Source: Pseudochrobactrum kiredjianiae
Lineage (GTDB): Bacteria > Pseudomonadota > Alphaproteobacteria > Rhizobiales > Rhizobiaceae
DNA: 64,000 nt
NCBI RefSeq assembly: GCF_030362795.1
Contig: NZ_JAUCBM010000011.1
Location: 32,079-96,078 of the forward strand
Direction of reading: 5' to 3'
Of the stretch, positions 55,290 to 64,000 are shown in pieces (positions within the stretch are counted from its first letter, which is position 1; every line of letters begins with the position of its first letter). Made by a program: the position numbers and the translations under genes. The notes under the pieces were generated by a model that was given only the letters and a program-made list of their open reading frames with translations, did no database searches and was not told where the DNA came from.

Positions 55290-56303
55290 TCATCGTGACG
55301 TTTTCATCAGCAGATATAAAAAATACGGCGCGCCGATCATGGCGCAGAAAATACCCGCCGGTATTTCCACTGGTGCTAAAACTGTGCGCCCCAGATTATC
55401 GGCAACCAGCACGAGGAGTGCACCGCAAAGAGCGCATGCAGGCAACAGCAAGATATGCCTTGCGCCAACCAGACGACGGCACATATGTGGGGCCAGCAGA
55501 CCGACAAACCCGATACCACCCGCAACGGCTACACTTGCACCGGTTAAAGCAACAGCAATCACGATCATCAGCAATCGTTGTCTACCGACATGAAGCCCGA
55601 GAGCCGTTGCTGCCTCATCCCCAAGCGCCAGAATATCCAGCACTTTCACGCGCAGCATCAGCAGTGGCAGCAAGCAGATAAACCATGGCAGCAACAGGAT
55701 AATCTCTTTGTAGGTTTTGCCAGAAAGACTGCCGGACAACCAGACAAGCGCCTGATCATAGAGGCTGCGGTCGAGGCTCATCGCCAAAACCAGTGTCACC
55801 GCGCTCAGACCGGCATTGATCGCAATACCGGTGAGCAAAATGCGTGCAGGACTGGCAACTCCTTTTTTACGTGCAAGCATATAGATAAGACCGGCAGACA
55901 GAGCCGCACCACAAAACGCCGCCACAGGTCGCCATACCCCTGCAAGCATCAAGGTGTTTTGCTGCCCATGTTGCTGGATTGAGAGCAGCAGGATTATCAT
56001 CAGCCCTGCGCCCGCACTTAAACCCAACAATCCCGGATCAGCCAGATCATTGCGAAACACCGCCTGTAATATTGCGCCTGATACAGCCAGTCCGCAGCCG
56101 GTCAAAATGGCCAGCAACAATCTCGGCAACCGGATAGAGAACAGCACTAATTCCTGTTGTGGGGTGCCTTGCTGTGATAGCACAGCATAGAGATCATAAA
56201 GCCGTAACGGATAAGAGCCCAATTGCAAACTAATCAAGATAGTCAGCAACAACAATCCGGCTAAAGCAAACAAGGCTGTCGGGGTGCGCATTATCACTTT
56301 CAT
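55290..56303 (-). CDS. Iron-siderophore ABC transporter permease (FecD/FecC type)
   Basis: A 337-residue permease of the FecCD family with about ten membrane spans. Family landmarks are RLPRLLLAILTGCGLAVSGA near 50-70, NDLADPGLLGLSAGAGL near 88-104, GDEAATALGLHVGRQRL and IGFVGLLAPHMCRRLVGARH. It pairs with the next permease gene upstream, whose stop overlaps its start as TGATG. The long spans are Leu/Ala rich as usual. Confidence 0.93.
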   Translation of the reverse strand: MKVIMRTPTALFALAGLLLLTILISLQLGSYPLRLYDLYAVLSQQGTPQQELVLFSIRLPRLLLAILTGCGLAVSGAILQAVFRNDLADPGLLGLSAGAGLMIILLLSIQQHGQQNTLMLAGVWRPVAAFCGAALSAGLIYMLARKKGVASPARILLTGIAINAGLSAVTLVLAMSLDRSLYDQALVWLSGSLSGKTYKEIILLLPWFICLLPLLMLRVKVLDILALGDEAATALGLHVGRQRLLMIVIAVALTGASVAVAGGIGFVGLLAPHMCRRLVGARHILLLPACALCGALLVLVADNLGRTVLAPVEIPAGIFCAMIGAPYFLYLLMKTSR

Positions 56304-57295
56304 CAGATACCACGCTCATCACGCCATGCCAGCATCAGAAAAAACGGCACGCCAATCAGTGCAGTCATCAAGCCGACCGGTATTTCATATGGCGGATTGA
56401 TCATACGGGCAGCGAGATCTGCAAAGACCAGCAGGCAAGCACCCAGAATGGCAGAAACCGGCACAATCCAGCGATAATCAAGACCAGTCAAAAACCGGCT
56501 GACATGAGGAACAACCAGCCCGACAAATCCAATACCGCCGGCAAGGGCAACACTGCTGCCTGCCAGAATGAGAATAGCCAGACCTGCAAGAATACGGACA
56601 TGCACAATATTCAAGCCCAGCCCTGTTGCCACGTCCTGCCCCAGACTAAGCAGTGAAACACTGCGTGACAGCAACAAGGCAACAATCAGCCCCCCGCCGA
56701 TCCACGGCGCTACAAACAACAATTGCTCTTCCTGAACACCTTGCACGCCGCCCGCAGTGTAGAACAATACATCCTGCCCGATTTTATAATAGACAATGAT
56801 GAAGCTGGTGAATGCACCGAAAAACACTGAGACTGCGGCACCGGCAAGCGTCAGTCTGACCGGCGTTAACCCACCGCGCTGCGCTGAACCCACGAGAAAA
56901 ACAACGGCAACGCCCATCGCGGCACCGGCAAACGAAAGCCCGATCAGAACCGTAAAGGCAAGCGTCGGGCTAAGTGCCAAGCCCAGCACCAGCATGAGAC
57001 CGGCACCGGCATTCAGCCCCATCAGAGACGGACTGGCCAAAGGATTACGGGTAATTCCCTGCATCAAAGCCCCCGCTGCACCTAAAGCAGCACCAACGAG
57101 CGCCGCAGCCAAGGCACTAGGAATACGAAACTCCCGAAGGATGAGATGATCATTATCCAGACCATCAAAGGCAAAAACAGCTTTTACAATCGTCGAATAG
57201 GAAATGTCGGCGGCACCGTAACTGACCGATAGCAACAGCCCTGCCAGCAGCAAAAACATCCCGCTCAAAACTATAGTAAAGCGTCTGACCATCAC
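56303..57295 (-). CDS. Iron-siderophore ABC transporter permease (FecC type)
   Basis: A 330-residue FecCD-family permease, the partner of the gene downstream. RIPSALAAALVGAALGAAGA, RNPLASPSLMGLNAGAGLM, LGQDVATGLGLNIVHVR and IGFVGLVVPHVSRFLTGLD are the conserved segments, in the usual order. Its start overlaps the binding-protein stop by 4 bases. The two permeases form the heterodimeric membrane channel for the Fe-siderophore. Confidence 0.93.
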   Translation of the reverse strand: MMVRRFTIVLSGMFLLLAGLLLSVSYGAADISYSTIVKAVFAFDGLDNDHLILREFRIPSALAAALVGAALGAAGALMQGITRNPLASPSLMGLNAGAGLMLVLGLALSPTLAFTVLIGLSFAGAAMGVAVVFLVGSAQRGGLTPVRLTLAGAAVSVFFGAFTSFIIVYYKIGQDVLFYTAGGVQGVQEEQLLFVAPWIGGGLIVALLLSRSVSLLSLGQDVATGLGLNIVHVRILAGLAILILAGSSVALAGGIGFVGLVVPHVSRFLTGLDYRWIVPVSAILGACLLVFADLAARMINPPYEIPVGLMTALIGVPFFLMLAWRDERGI

Positions 57296-58269
57296 TCACG
57301 GATACCAAATGCCGAGGCAATATCATCAATAATAATGCCAGAGCTGAGGGGGCCGCTGGACTGGTTCCACGGTTCGATATTCACTTTATAAACACGGCCG
57401 GACTTCACAGCCGGAAGGTTTTTCCATAACTGGCTTTTTTCTATTGATCCTAGCCGCCCTGTATCTTCAACCATCAGAAAAATCCGGTCAGCATCCATCT
57501 GTCCGATCAGTTCGTTAGAAATGGCCTCATAATTCTTATTCAGCGGAACAAGCCGGTGCGGCGTGAGTGCTAATTGCTCATAAAGAACCGGCCCCGAACG
57601 ACGACCGGCTCCGTAAATCCGGATATCTTTCTGCCGGACACGCAACAACAGAACAGTCTCATCAGAATGCTGTGTCTGAAGTATTTGGCGTAGCTTCGTG
57701 ACACGCTGCTCATAGGCAGCAATGCGTGTATCAGCCTGCGTTTCACGATCGAGCACGACCGCGAGTGCTTTCAGCCAGTCCCGCCAGTCTTTATCCGGCT
57801 CGCGCAACACAATCGTTGGCGCAATAGCGCTCAGCAGCTCATAATTCTGCCCGTGCACCTCGCCGACAGAGAGAATGAGATCGGGTTGAAGCGCTAATAT
57901 TGCTTCATAATCCGGGCTGCTTTGATCACCGACAGACGGTGTTGCGCGCAAAGCATCTTTAAGCTGTGCTGCTACGCCCTGAGGACGCTCCACCGCACCG
58001 ACCGGCACTATTCCCAGCGCTATCAGTGCTTCGGTATAGCTATTATGAAGCGTTACAATCCGTGCGGGACGCAGGCACACTTCACTTTGCCCCGCCAGAT
58101 GCTGCACGATCTGTGTTGCCGCATTACGGCTGATGATTTGAACACGATTATCATCTGTCTGTTCTGTTACCGCTCGCTGTTCATCCTGTGCTTGCGCAGC
58201 AACAGGCACTGAAGCCGCGCTCAAAAGCGCGGCCAGCAAACAGAACAACAATGACAGGCGTGTTACCAT
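57292..58269 (-). CDS. Iron-siderophore periplasmic binding protein
   Basis: A 325-residue class III binding protein of the FecB/FhuD type. The signal peptide ends near VAAQA (about residue 27), without a lipobox cysteine. RIVTLHNSYTEALIALGI, VGDQSSPDYEAILALQPDLI and LLLRVRQKDIRIYGAG are family landmarks. Its start lies inside the 3' end of the receptor gene (7-base overlap), so receptor and importer are one operon. Ligand type cannot be read. Confidence 0.9.
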   Translation of the reverse strand: MVTRLSLLFCLLAALLSAASVPVAAQAQDEQRAVTEQTDDNRVQIISRNAATQIVQHLAGQSEVCLRPARIVTLHNSYTEALIALGIVPVGAVERPQGVAAQLKDALRATPSVGDQSSPDYEAILALQPDLILSVGEVHGQNYELLSAIAPTIVLREPDKDWRDWLKALAVVLDRETQADTRIAAYEQRVTKLRQILQTQHSDETVLLLRVRQKDIRIYGAGRRSGPVLYEQLALTPHRLVPLNKNYEAISNELIGQMDADRIFLMVEDTGRLGSIEKSQLWKNLPAVKSGRVYKVNIEPWNQSSGPLSSGIIIDDIASAFGIRE

Positions 58270-60473
58270 TTATAACTCCCACGCACATAATAGGAGCTAT
58301 AGGAAGGCTCTTTGGTATCCGTCAGTCCAGTTACAGCGCCAGTATCATCAAAGGTTGTGCGTTCACGTTTGTCTTTTGTGCGCAACACATTCAGGGCACT
58401 GAAGGATACAGAGAAATTTTCTGTAATATCAGTACGCGCACTCAGATCGAGCCGGTTCAAAGCCGAGAAATGCGTGCGGACATTGGATAAGCCATCGTCT
58501 TTATTCACTTCCAGAATGTTCTGCGTATAGGCATAAGTGGTATTAAGATTGATACCCAATGTGGTTTTCAAATCCGGCAGATAGTAATCCATCCCGATAT
58601 TGGAAACAAAATCCGGTGTCTCGCTGAAGCGGCGCTTTTGACCGGTGCGATCATCAGTCAGGCGACTTTTCATTGCTGTGCCATTGGCAAAAACTGTCAG
58701 GTTCTCAAGGTTCAGGAAATCCAGCGGTGCGCGTGCTTCAAGCTCAAGACCATAAAGATGACCATTCCCGACATTTTCCGGTGTGCTGACCCAGCGATTA
58801 TTGGATGCATCCCGCGACAGAGAATTTTCAATTTTATCTTCAAATTTACGTGCATAGAAGTTCGCGGAAACAATGCCTTGACGATCCAGAATGTACCAAT
58901 CCGCACCCGTATCCACACCCCAGATTTTTTCCGGCGAAGTATAAGGATTACCGCGCGTATCCGGCTTGGCCAAAGTACCGTCTTTGCTGGTCAGCGATGG
59001 TGTCAGATCACGCAAATCCGGTCTGCGCAGTGTTCTGGCAACGCCAAGACGCCAGTCCAGATCTTCGCTCAGGCTATATTTATACTGCAGGGACGGATTG
59101 TAATCGGTTGCATTGACATCATAATCATTGCCGTCCGCATCTGTCGTTCCCGTACGGCTGTGCTCGATACGCAGGCCCGCAGTCAGCTCATCAGGCCCGA
59201 AAACCGAGAACTGATCGCTCAGATAGGCATAATAAATGTCTTCCTTGACATTATAGATACGTACCAGATTAGGCTCAACCTTGCCTTTGCGGAAGCGGGT
59301 TTCTTCTTCATCGCGCTTGCTGAAAGAAACACCAAAGCCGCCTTCAACCGCATGACCGCCAAGCTGGCTGTTCCAGACGAAGCCAGGGGCAACGCGCTGG
59401 AGAGAGATATCGGCTTCCCTGCGATCGGCCTCAGTCTTTGCCGGTGTTTTCGAGAGGTCATATTTCATGCCCTCGCGCGTTGTATCTTCGCTGCCTTTTT
59501 GCAGATCAATAAACAGGCGAGAGCGGGTTTCTTCACTGAAATCATGCGCCCATTCCAGATAACCGGCATAGGTCTCGCGGGTGCGTTTACGCAGCTCATC
59601 ATTTTGCTCTTTGAGCGTGACCTGATCCGTGTCGAATTTATAAGATGTCTGATCACGCTTCTCATGTGAGCGCGAATAAGTCGGCGTGAAGGTGAGTGTA
59701 TCCTTCTCCGTCAGATCAAACTCAAAACGGCCGGTTAAAAGCGTATCATCAAAACTACGCTCCTGCTGCTCGGTGGAACCACCGTCTGGCTTTGTGCCGC
59801 CTTTACCGAAACTATACTCTGAAGAACTTTCATTAACGCGACGACGCTGATAATCACCGCCAAGGAAGTAACGGAAACCGCCTTCAGACCCCGATGCCCA
59901 GCCGGTAATATCGCCTGTCGGACCATTATCGGTCAGATAGCCACCGCCAAGCGACAAACCGGCACCGTTTCTTTCAAACTGGCGTTTGGTGATGATATTC
60001 ACGGTGCCTGCCGCACCCAGTGATGCCATATTCGACAACGGGCTGCGGATAATCTCAATGCGCTCAATCATCGCCGACGGCAGGCGATCCACTTCAAAAT
60101 TACGGCTTGAATCACCGTCAATCAGCGGACGACCATCAATCAGAACCTGCGTGTATTCACGGCCAATACCGCGCAACTTGATTTCACGCGAGCGGTTCAC
60201 ACCGGGGAATGTCACGCCAGGCAGACGGCGAATGGCATCACCCGCACTCAGATCATTAAACTGATTAAGCTGCTCACCTTCAATAACAGTCATAGCATTC
60301 GGCGCTTGTGCGCGGGCATCAAGTGCATTGACAACAGAACCACGCACCAGATCTTTAATCACAATTTCTTTGAGTTGCAGAACTTCATTCGCTTGCTGCG
60401 CAACAGCAGAACTCATCGAGAAACAACCAACCATTGCTGCTGTTGAGAAAAGTAACGCCCGCGATTTTTTCAT
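58263..60473 (-). CDS. TonB-dependent siderophore receptor
   Basis: A 736-residue outer-membrane receptor. The signal peptide ends near SAVAQQ (about residue 25), a TonB-box-like EIVIK follows, then the plug (about 45-165: DAIRRLPGVTFPGVNRSREI, GREYTQVLIDGRPLIDGD and MASLGAAGTVNIITK). The rest is a 22-strand barrel with many DxxxY patterns, ending YYVRGSYKW. No STN signalling domain is present, so it is not an ECF-coupled transducer. The ATG at 60473 has GGAA upstream; an ATG five codons earlier is less likely. It is the first gene of the iron operon. Expected regulation by Fur, RirA or Irr is plausible, but no box was visible. Confidence 0.93.
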   Translation of the reverse strand: MKKSRALLFSTAAMVGCFSMSSAVAQQANEVLQLKEIVIKDLVRGSVVNALDARAQAPNAMTVIEGEQLNQFNDLSAGDAIRRLPGVTFPGVNRSREIKLRGIGREYTQVLIDGRPLIDGDSSRNFEVDRLPSAMIERIEIIRSPLSNMASLGAAGTVNIITKRQFERNGAGLSLGGGYLTDNGPTGDITGWASGSEGGFRYFLGGDYQRRRVNESSSEYSFGKGGTKPDGGSTEQQERSFDDTLLTGRFEFDLTEKDTLTFTPTYSRSHEKRDQTSYKFDTDQVTLKEQNDELRKRTRETYAGYLEWAHDFSEETRSRLFIDLQKGSEDTTREGMKYDLSKTPAKTEADRREADISLQRVAPGFVWNSQLGGHAVEGGFGVSFSKRDEEETRFRKGKVEPNLVRIYNVKEDIYYAYLSDQFSVFGPDELTAGLRIEHSRTGTTDADGNDYDVNATDYNPSLQYKYSLSEDLDWRLGVARTLRRPDLRDLTPSLTSKDGTLAKPDTRGNPYTSPEKIWGVDTGADWYILDRQGIVSANFYARKFEDKIENSLSRDASNNRWVSTPENVGNGHLYGLELEARAPLDFLNLENLTVFANGTAMKSRLTDDRTGQKRRFSETPDFVSNIGMDYYLPDLKTTLGINLNTTYAYTQNILEVNKDDGLSNVRTHFSALNRLDLSARTDITENFSVSFSALNVLRTKDKRERTTFDDTGAVTGLTDTKEPSYSSYYVRGSYKW

Positions 60474-60608
60474 GACAATTCCACTCAAATTTATATTTGA
60501 GTTCTTTTGTCATATTACCGTCACATTCGTCAAGAGACGTTAAACTATTCAACAGTTTCATTTAATTTTGCTTGTCGGACACTAATATTAGCGCACTGCT
60601 TATATTTC

Positions 60609-61505
60609 CTAAGTACTTCTGCTTTTAAGAAAATCTATGAATGCACGCACCTTGGCAGGCACATGGCGCGTACCGGGATAGACGGCATAAATACCCTGCT
60701 GCGGAAACCGGTAAGCTGGTAATAAATGTTTTAAAGAACCATTCACAATATCATCTTTGACCAGCCATTCGGGCAGCAAGGCCACACCTGCACCATGCAG
60801 AGCAAATCCCCGCAACGCGGAAGAACTGTCCGACGACATGGTTGCCTGCTCATGAACATCAAGGATTTCCGTTGTATTGTGCGGCGTCTCCACACGCCAG
60901 ATCAGAGGAGCATCCAAACGGCTATGCGCTATCCATGCCATTGACCGGAGGTCCGACAAAATAGCAGGCTCATCAAACCGGCCATTCCGCAGATAATCCG
61001 GCGATGCAACCGGAAAAATATCGAAGCTCTCAATCAGTGCAGCGCGATATCCTGAATCGGCAATCTGCCCCAGCCGAATAGCAACATCAAACCGTTCTGC
61101 CACCAGATTAGCATGATGAGAAGACGCACTGTGCTGTATTTTCAGTTGCGGATGCAATTGAGAGAAAGCGGCTAAAGCCGGTATAATTTTATAAATTCCG
61201 TATTCAGGCGTTGTGGTTATCCGCAAGGTGCCGTTCAGTCCTTGATGCCCGCTCCGCACATCTTCTTCTGCCAGTTCTGCATCCTGCAACAGTTTTTGCC
61301 CATGACTATAGAAACGCTGCCCCGCTTCCGTCAGCATGAGCCGGCGGGTTGTACGTGTCAGCAGTGACACGCCGAGATCAGCCTCAAGCTGCTTGATGTT
61401 AAAACTGATAACAGCCCGTGTTTGCCCCAACAGATCAGCAGCAGCGGTAAAAGAACCACTGTCAACAACTGTTACAAAGATGCTGATCCGTTGCAGATTG
61501 AGCAT
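60609..61505 (-). CDS. LysR-family transcriptional regulator
   Basis: A 298-residue regulator with the N-terminal winged HTH (MLNLQRISIFVTVVDSGSF, then AADLLGQTRAVISFNIKQLE) and a C-terminal LysR substrate-binding domain. The sequence FDVAIRLGQIADSGYRAALI is typical of the CrgA/AaeR-like subgroup. I chose the ATG at 61505 after GAGGG. It is divergent from the MFS transporter gene with a 117-bp gap holding repeats, and so is its likely regulator. Confidence 0.93.
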   Translation of the reverse strand: MLNLQRISIFVTVVDSGSFTAAADLLGQTRAVISFNIKQLEADLGVSLLTRTTRRLMLTEAGQRFYSHGQKLLQDAELAEEDVRSGHQGLNGTLRITTTPEYGIYKIIPALAAFSQLHPQLKIQHSASSHHANLVAERFDVAIRLGQIADSGYRAALIESFDIFPVASPDYLRNGRFDEPAILSDLRSMAWIAHSRLDAPLIWRVETPHNTTEILDVHEQATMSSDSSSALRGFALHGAGVALLPEWLVKDDIVNGSLKHLLPAYRFPQQGIYAVYPGTRHVPAKVRAFIDFLKSRST

Positions 61506-61528
61506 ATTACCCTCAAACAACCCTACTG

Positions 61529-61567
61529 ATTGTCAAAATTATTTTGCCAGTTATTTTGCTATTGTCA
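61529..61567. promoter_or_regulatory. Nested repeats in the LysR/MFS divergent promoter
   Basis: ATTGTCA occurs at 61529 and 61561, and TTATTTTGC occurs at 61539 and 61551 between them. The ordering outer-inner-inner-outer suggests two regulator binding units on this promoter. LysR proteins often bind multi-site arrays near their own start, so this is a plausible operator; no T-N11-A palindrome is perfect. Confidence 0.45.
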
Positions 61568-61622
61568 GATTTATCAGAAGGATATTGCAGCGTATAGGCC
61601 GGATCCGTTGTCAGGAGATCCT

Positions 61623-63032
61623 ATGTCATACCGCGTTAAAACAGCCACAGTTTATCTGCTGGGTTTCTTTCTTGATCTGATCAATTTATTCGTCGCCAAT
61701 GTTGCCTATCCCGTGATCGGTAAAGACTTGGGCGCCGATGTGAATGAACTGGCATGGGTGGGTACCGGCTATATACTCGGACTTACCCTTATTATCCCCC
61801 TCAGCAGCTGGCTATCAAAGCGACTGGGGGCAAAGACTATCCTTATCCTGTCCTTGTCTCTGTTCACGGTGGCGACTGCAGGTGCAGGCACTGCTGGTTC
61901 TGTTTATGTCTTGATTGCATGGCGCGTTTTGCAAGGACTCGGCGGGGGACTGCTCATTCCTGTCGGTCAGACTTTAACCTATCAGCAATACCGGCCGGAT
62001 GAGCGTGCAGGATTAACCTCGCTTATTCTGCTGGTCGCCCTGCTTGCTCCGGCGCTCTCACCGGCTGTTGGCGGTATTATTGTTGATTATCTCGGCTGGC
62101 GCTGGATTTTCTTTATTAATCTGCCACTGGCATTACTGACACTCGTGTTTGCACTGTGCTGGCTGAAGGCCGATGAAAAACCGGCAGCTCCCTCTGCACC
62201 TTTCGACTTGTATGGTTTTATTACAGGATCTGCCGGACTGATCTTACTGCTGCTGGGACTAGGGCGATTGGGGAGTAGCACAACACTATCTTCCGGAGCG
62301 CTGTTTACGATTGCCGGTCTCGCAGCGCTCATCATTTTCACCCGCCTCAGTCTGAAAAACGCACAGCCGGTTTTAAATCTGAAATTAATACGTGACCCGT
62401 TGATGCGCATTTCCATGCTGGTCTATTTGCTGATCCCCGGTGTTTTCATCGGTGTGAGTATGATCACCATGCTCTACCTGCAATCTGTCCTTGGCATGCG
62501 TGCATCAGATACCGGCTTTCTCATGCTGCCTTGGTCACTGGCTTCATTTCTGGCGATCACGCTAACAGGGAAATTATATAATCGCTGCGGTCCCCGCCCG
62601 CTCTTTATCATTGGGTGTATTATGCAAGGGACAGGTATTGCCCTGCTCACACAGGCCGATGCAACGACCTACCCGTTACTCCTTGCAGCTTTTGCTTTTA
62701 TGGGAATGGGCGGAAGTCTATGCAGCAGCACAGCACAAAGCACGGCCTTTATCCAAACACCACACGATCATCTGGCAGATGCCAGCGCTATCTGGAACAT
62801 CAATCGTCAACTGGCCTTCGGATTTGGCGTCGCTTTTCTGTCGCTGTTCCTGAACATGATCTTGTCATGGCAAGGCGTGGATAATGTGAACAATTCTGCT
62901 CAACACAGCGCCATTATTCACGCGTTTCGTCTTTGCTTTATGTTTGTCGCAGTATCGGCCCTGATACCGCTCATTTTATGCCTGCGCCTGCCGAATAAGC
63001 AGATTTTACAAACTTTAAAAAACCGCACCTAA
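61623..63032 (+). CDS. MFS drug/proton antiporter, DHA2 (14-TMS) family
   Basis: A 469-residue inner-membrane exporter with about 14 spans. DHA2 landmarks are LDLINLFVANVAYPVIGKDL in the first span, WRVLQGLGGGLLIPVGQTL in the fourth and GWRWIFFINLPLALLTL after the sixth. CAGGAGAT gives a good ribosome-binding site for the ATG at 61623; an open frame upstream has no homology. It precedes a small SnoaL-like gene by 18 bases and is divergent from a LysR regulator. It likely exports toxic organic compounds. Confidence 0.93.
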   Translation: MSYRVKTATVYLLGFFLDLINLFVANVAYPVIGKDLGADVNELAWVGTGYILGLTLIIPLSSWLSKRLGAKTILILSLSLFTVATAGAGTAGSVYVLIAWRVLQGLGGGLLIPVGQTLTYQQYRPDERAGLTSLILLVALLAPALSPAVGGIIVDYLGWRWIFFINLPLALLTLVFALCWLKADEKPAAPSAPFDLYGFITGSAGLILLLLGLGRLGSSTTLSSGALFTIAGLAALIIFTRLSLKNAQPVLNLKLIRDPLMRISMLVYLLIPGVFIGVSMITMLYLQSVLGMRASDTGFLMLPWSLASFLAITLTGKLYNRCGPRPLFIIGCIMQGTGIALLTQADATTYPLLLAAFAFMGMGGSLCSSTAQSTAFIQTPHDHLADASAIWNINRQLAFGFGVAFLSLFLNMILSWQGVDNVNNSAQHSAIIHAFRLCFMFVAVSALIPLILCLRLPNKQILQTLKNRT

Positions 63033-63050
63033 CCATACAGGACAAATACG

Positions 63051-63452
63051 ATGCCAAATACCAATATCTACTTTGATCTGATTAAACACACGCATGATCT
63101 GATCGAAAACTGGTTTAGCGGATCCGATACCGCCAACACCATTTACGAACAACTCATTGCCGATTTTTCACCGGATTTCACGATGATCACTTTAGGCGGC
63201 AAAGAGCTGGATTATGCCAATCTGTGCAGCTTCTTTAAAGCGCAATCCGGTGCAAAACCCGCACTGAAAATCACATTGCATAATATGACAACCATATATG
63301 AAAACAATGACAGCGCAGTTATCACCTATCAGGAAACGCAGGAGCAGCCACAAAAACCTCCTCACCGACGTTTCTCAACCGTCATTGTCAGCAAAGACCC
63401 GAATGGCAAACCGCTCTGGCGGCACCTGCATGAAACAACGGCTGCGTCATGA
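63051..63452 (+). CDS. Small protein, SnoaL/NTF2-like
   Basis: A 133-residue protein that looks like a small NTF2-fold polypeptide: an N-terminal helix (NWFSGSDTANTIYEQLIADF), a DFTMITLGGKELDYANL strand/turn, and a late strand SAVITYQETQEQ. No catalytic residues can be named. It is co-transcribed with the MFS exporter, ends before a strong hairpin, and could modify or bind the exported compound. Family assignment is moderate. Confidence 0.6.
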   Translation: MPNTNIYFDLIKHTHDLIENWFSGSDTANTIYEQLIADFSPDFTMITLGGKELDYANLCSFFKAQSGAKPALKITLHNMTTIYENNDSAVITYQETQEQPQKPPHRRFSTVIVSKDPNGKPLWRHLHETTAAS

Positions 63453-63459
63453 CTGACAG

Positions 63460-63487
63460 CATCAGGGGCTGCAAGCAGCCCCTGATG
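63460..63487 (+). terminator. Hairpin terminator after the MFS operon
   Basis: CATCAGGGGCTG and CAGCCCCTGATG form a perfect 12-bp G+C-rich stem with the loop CAAG, followed by TATCGTTTT. It ends the MFS/SnoaL-like transcript. Confidence 0.8.
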
Positions 63488-63576
63488 TATCGTTTTGAGT
63501 ATGAGACCGCAGATCAGAAGCGAAATGTTTTCACTTCATTTCCGCGTTCAATGTTCCGGCTGTCCTGATATCGTGC

Positions 63577-64000
63577 GGTTCTGTTGCAAAAATTTGATTT
63601 GAACAGAGCACGGCTTAACTCTGGATGTAGTTATGCAGCGAGTGCTTGGAATTGTTGTTTGATAGAGAGTGCATTTGCCGCTGAAAAGATGCCTTGTTGT
63701 TTGCGCATCATGTGAATGAGTTCAATACCGGCGAGCGTGATATTAGCTGTACTCTCTGATTTGAAACCAAGCATGGAGCGTGTGCGTCGTTTGATGCGAC
63801 GATGATCCTGCTCAATGGTATTGTTCATATATTTGCTGGAACGAATGGCAATAGGTTTGCCAGCCTGTCTGAGCCGGCTCTCTCCATCACATTGTAGAAT
63901 AGCAATCCTGTTGGTCTCGCTTCCATCGATGGTAATGCGCACTGGCCTGCCGTGGCGGGCCAGTGCCTTGCGTATAAAGCGTTTAGCAGCTGTCAGATCA
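63577..64000 (-). mobile_element. IS6/IS26-family insertion sequence, one end
   Basis: The boundary at 63577 starts GGTTCTGTTGCAAAAATTT, the terminal inverted repeat style of IS6-family elements, 54 bases outside the transposase stop. The other end lies beyond the window. The 8 bases just outside (TATCGTGC) would be the target duplication. This element may mark the edge of a mobile or rearranged region. Confidence 0.85.
63631..64000 (-). CDS. IS6-family transposase, C-terminal part
   Basis: The frame is open to the right edge of the window. It reads DLTAAKRFIRKALARHG, then VRITIDGSETNRIAI with the second catalytic Asp of the DDE set, and NTIEQDHRRIKRRTRSMLGF with the catalytic Glu. The ending ANALSIKQQFQALAA is the usual IS6-family C-terminus. 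The N-terminal half, including the HTH and first Asp, is outside the window. Nothing visible is broken, so it may be an active copy. Confidence 0.93.
   Translation of the reverse strand, partial: DLTAAKRFIRKALARHGRPVRITIDGSETNRIAILQCDGESRLRQAGKPIAIRSSKYMNNTIEQDHRRIKRRTRSMLGFKSESTANITLAGIELIHMMRKQQGIFSAANALSIKQQFQALAA

Noticed and set aside
58638..59669. Long plus-strand open frame (343 codons) opposite the TonB-dependent receptor
   Set aside because: It is the shadow of a strongly conserved receptor gene; composition has no domain pattern.
60474..60608. Fur, RirA or Irr box in front of the TonB-dependent receptor
   Set aside because: I looked for symmetrical AT-rich iron boxes and saw none convincing; absence by eye is not proof.
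1..64000. CRISPR arrays, tRNA/rRNA genes, anti-phage systems or prophage
   Set aside because: No regularly spaced repeats, no tRNA cloverleaf, and no Cas, restriction, toxin-antitoxin or phage-like proteins were seen anywhere in the window.

Overview
The window reads as chromosome (or chromid) of an alphaproteobacterium of the Hyphomicrobiales, most like Brucellaceae (Ochrobactrum/Pseudochrobactrum type). The reasons are the protein styles (a liu operon with a divergent AraC regulator, many Dpp/Opp and polar-amino-acid ABC systems, a pertactin-like autotransporter), a G+C content near 50% by eye, and two copies of a mosaic palindromic intergenic repeat of the rhizobial/brucella kind. The assignment is by recognition only; no search was run.

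Layout. (1) 1-1965: end of a peptide ABC importer operon (permease 3' end plus a fused double ATPase). (2) 2076-11532: a complete leucine/isovalerate catabolic operon on the minus strand (liuA-liuB-liuC-liuD-acyl-CoA synthetase-liuE), with a divergent AraC-family regulator and 33-bp-spaced direct repeats in the shared promoter. (3) 11607-17092: polar amino-acid ABC importer with a RocB-type M20 hydrolase, divergent from an Lrp/AsnC regulator. (4) 17128-19648: PaiB-like flavoprotein, HSL-type esterase and divergent AraC regulator. (5) 19748-26186: M20 amidohydrolase, second amino-acid ABC importer, a 4,5-dihydroxyphthalate-decarboxylase-like protein and a MocR regulator. (6) 26221-36970: IclR regulator divergent from a Dpp-type importer operon that also encodes a leaderless gamma-glutamyltransferase, an M20 peptidase and an N-acylamino-acid-racemase-like enolase. 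(7) 37054-46014: another Dpp-type importer operon with an alpha/beta hydrolase and an AbgB-like amidohydrolase, divergent from an RpiR/SIS regulator. (8) 46313-49048: autotransporter behind an AT-rich leader. (9) 49073-53815: TetR regulator and methyltransferase, divergent from a saccharopine-dehydrogenase-like protein, a secreted amidohydrolase and a small membrane protein. (10) 53864-54421: a small gene broken by an in-frame stop. (11) 54485-60473: TonB-dependent receptor plus Fe-siderophore ABC importer. (12) 60609-63452: LysR regulator, DHA2-type MFS exporter and a small SnoaL-like protein. (13) 63577-64000: the 3' end of an IS6/IS26-family element.

How it works together. From 11.6 to 46 kb the window is a scavenging island. 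Four ABC importers are each paired with a cytosolic M20-type hydrolase, and each module sits beside a regulator of a different family. The least ordinary module is 27391-36970, where importer, gamma-glutamyltransferase, M20 hydrolase and acylamino-acid racemase could together break down gamma-glutamyl or N-acyl (possibly D-) amino-acid conjugates. Amino acids released, leucine among them, could enter the liu pathway at the left end. Bidirectional hairpin terminators lie between several convergent gene pairs.
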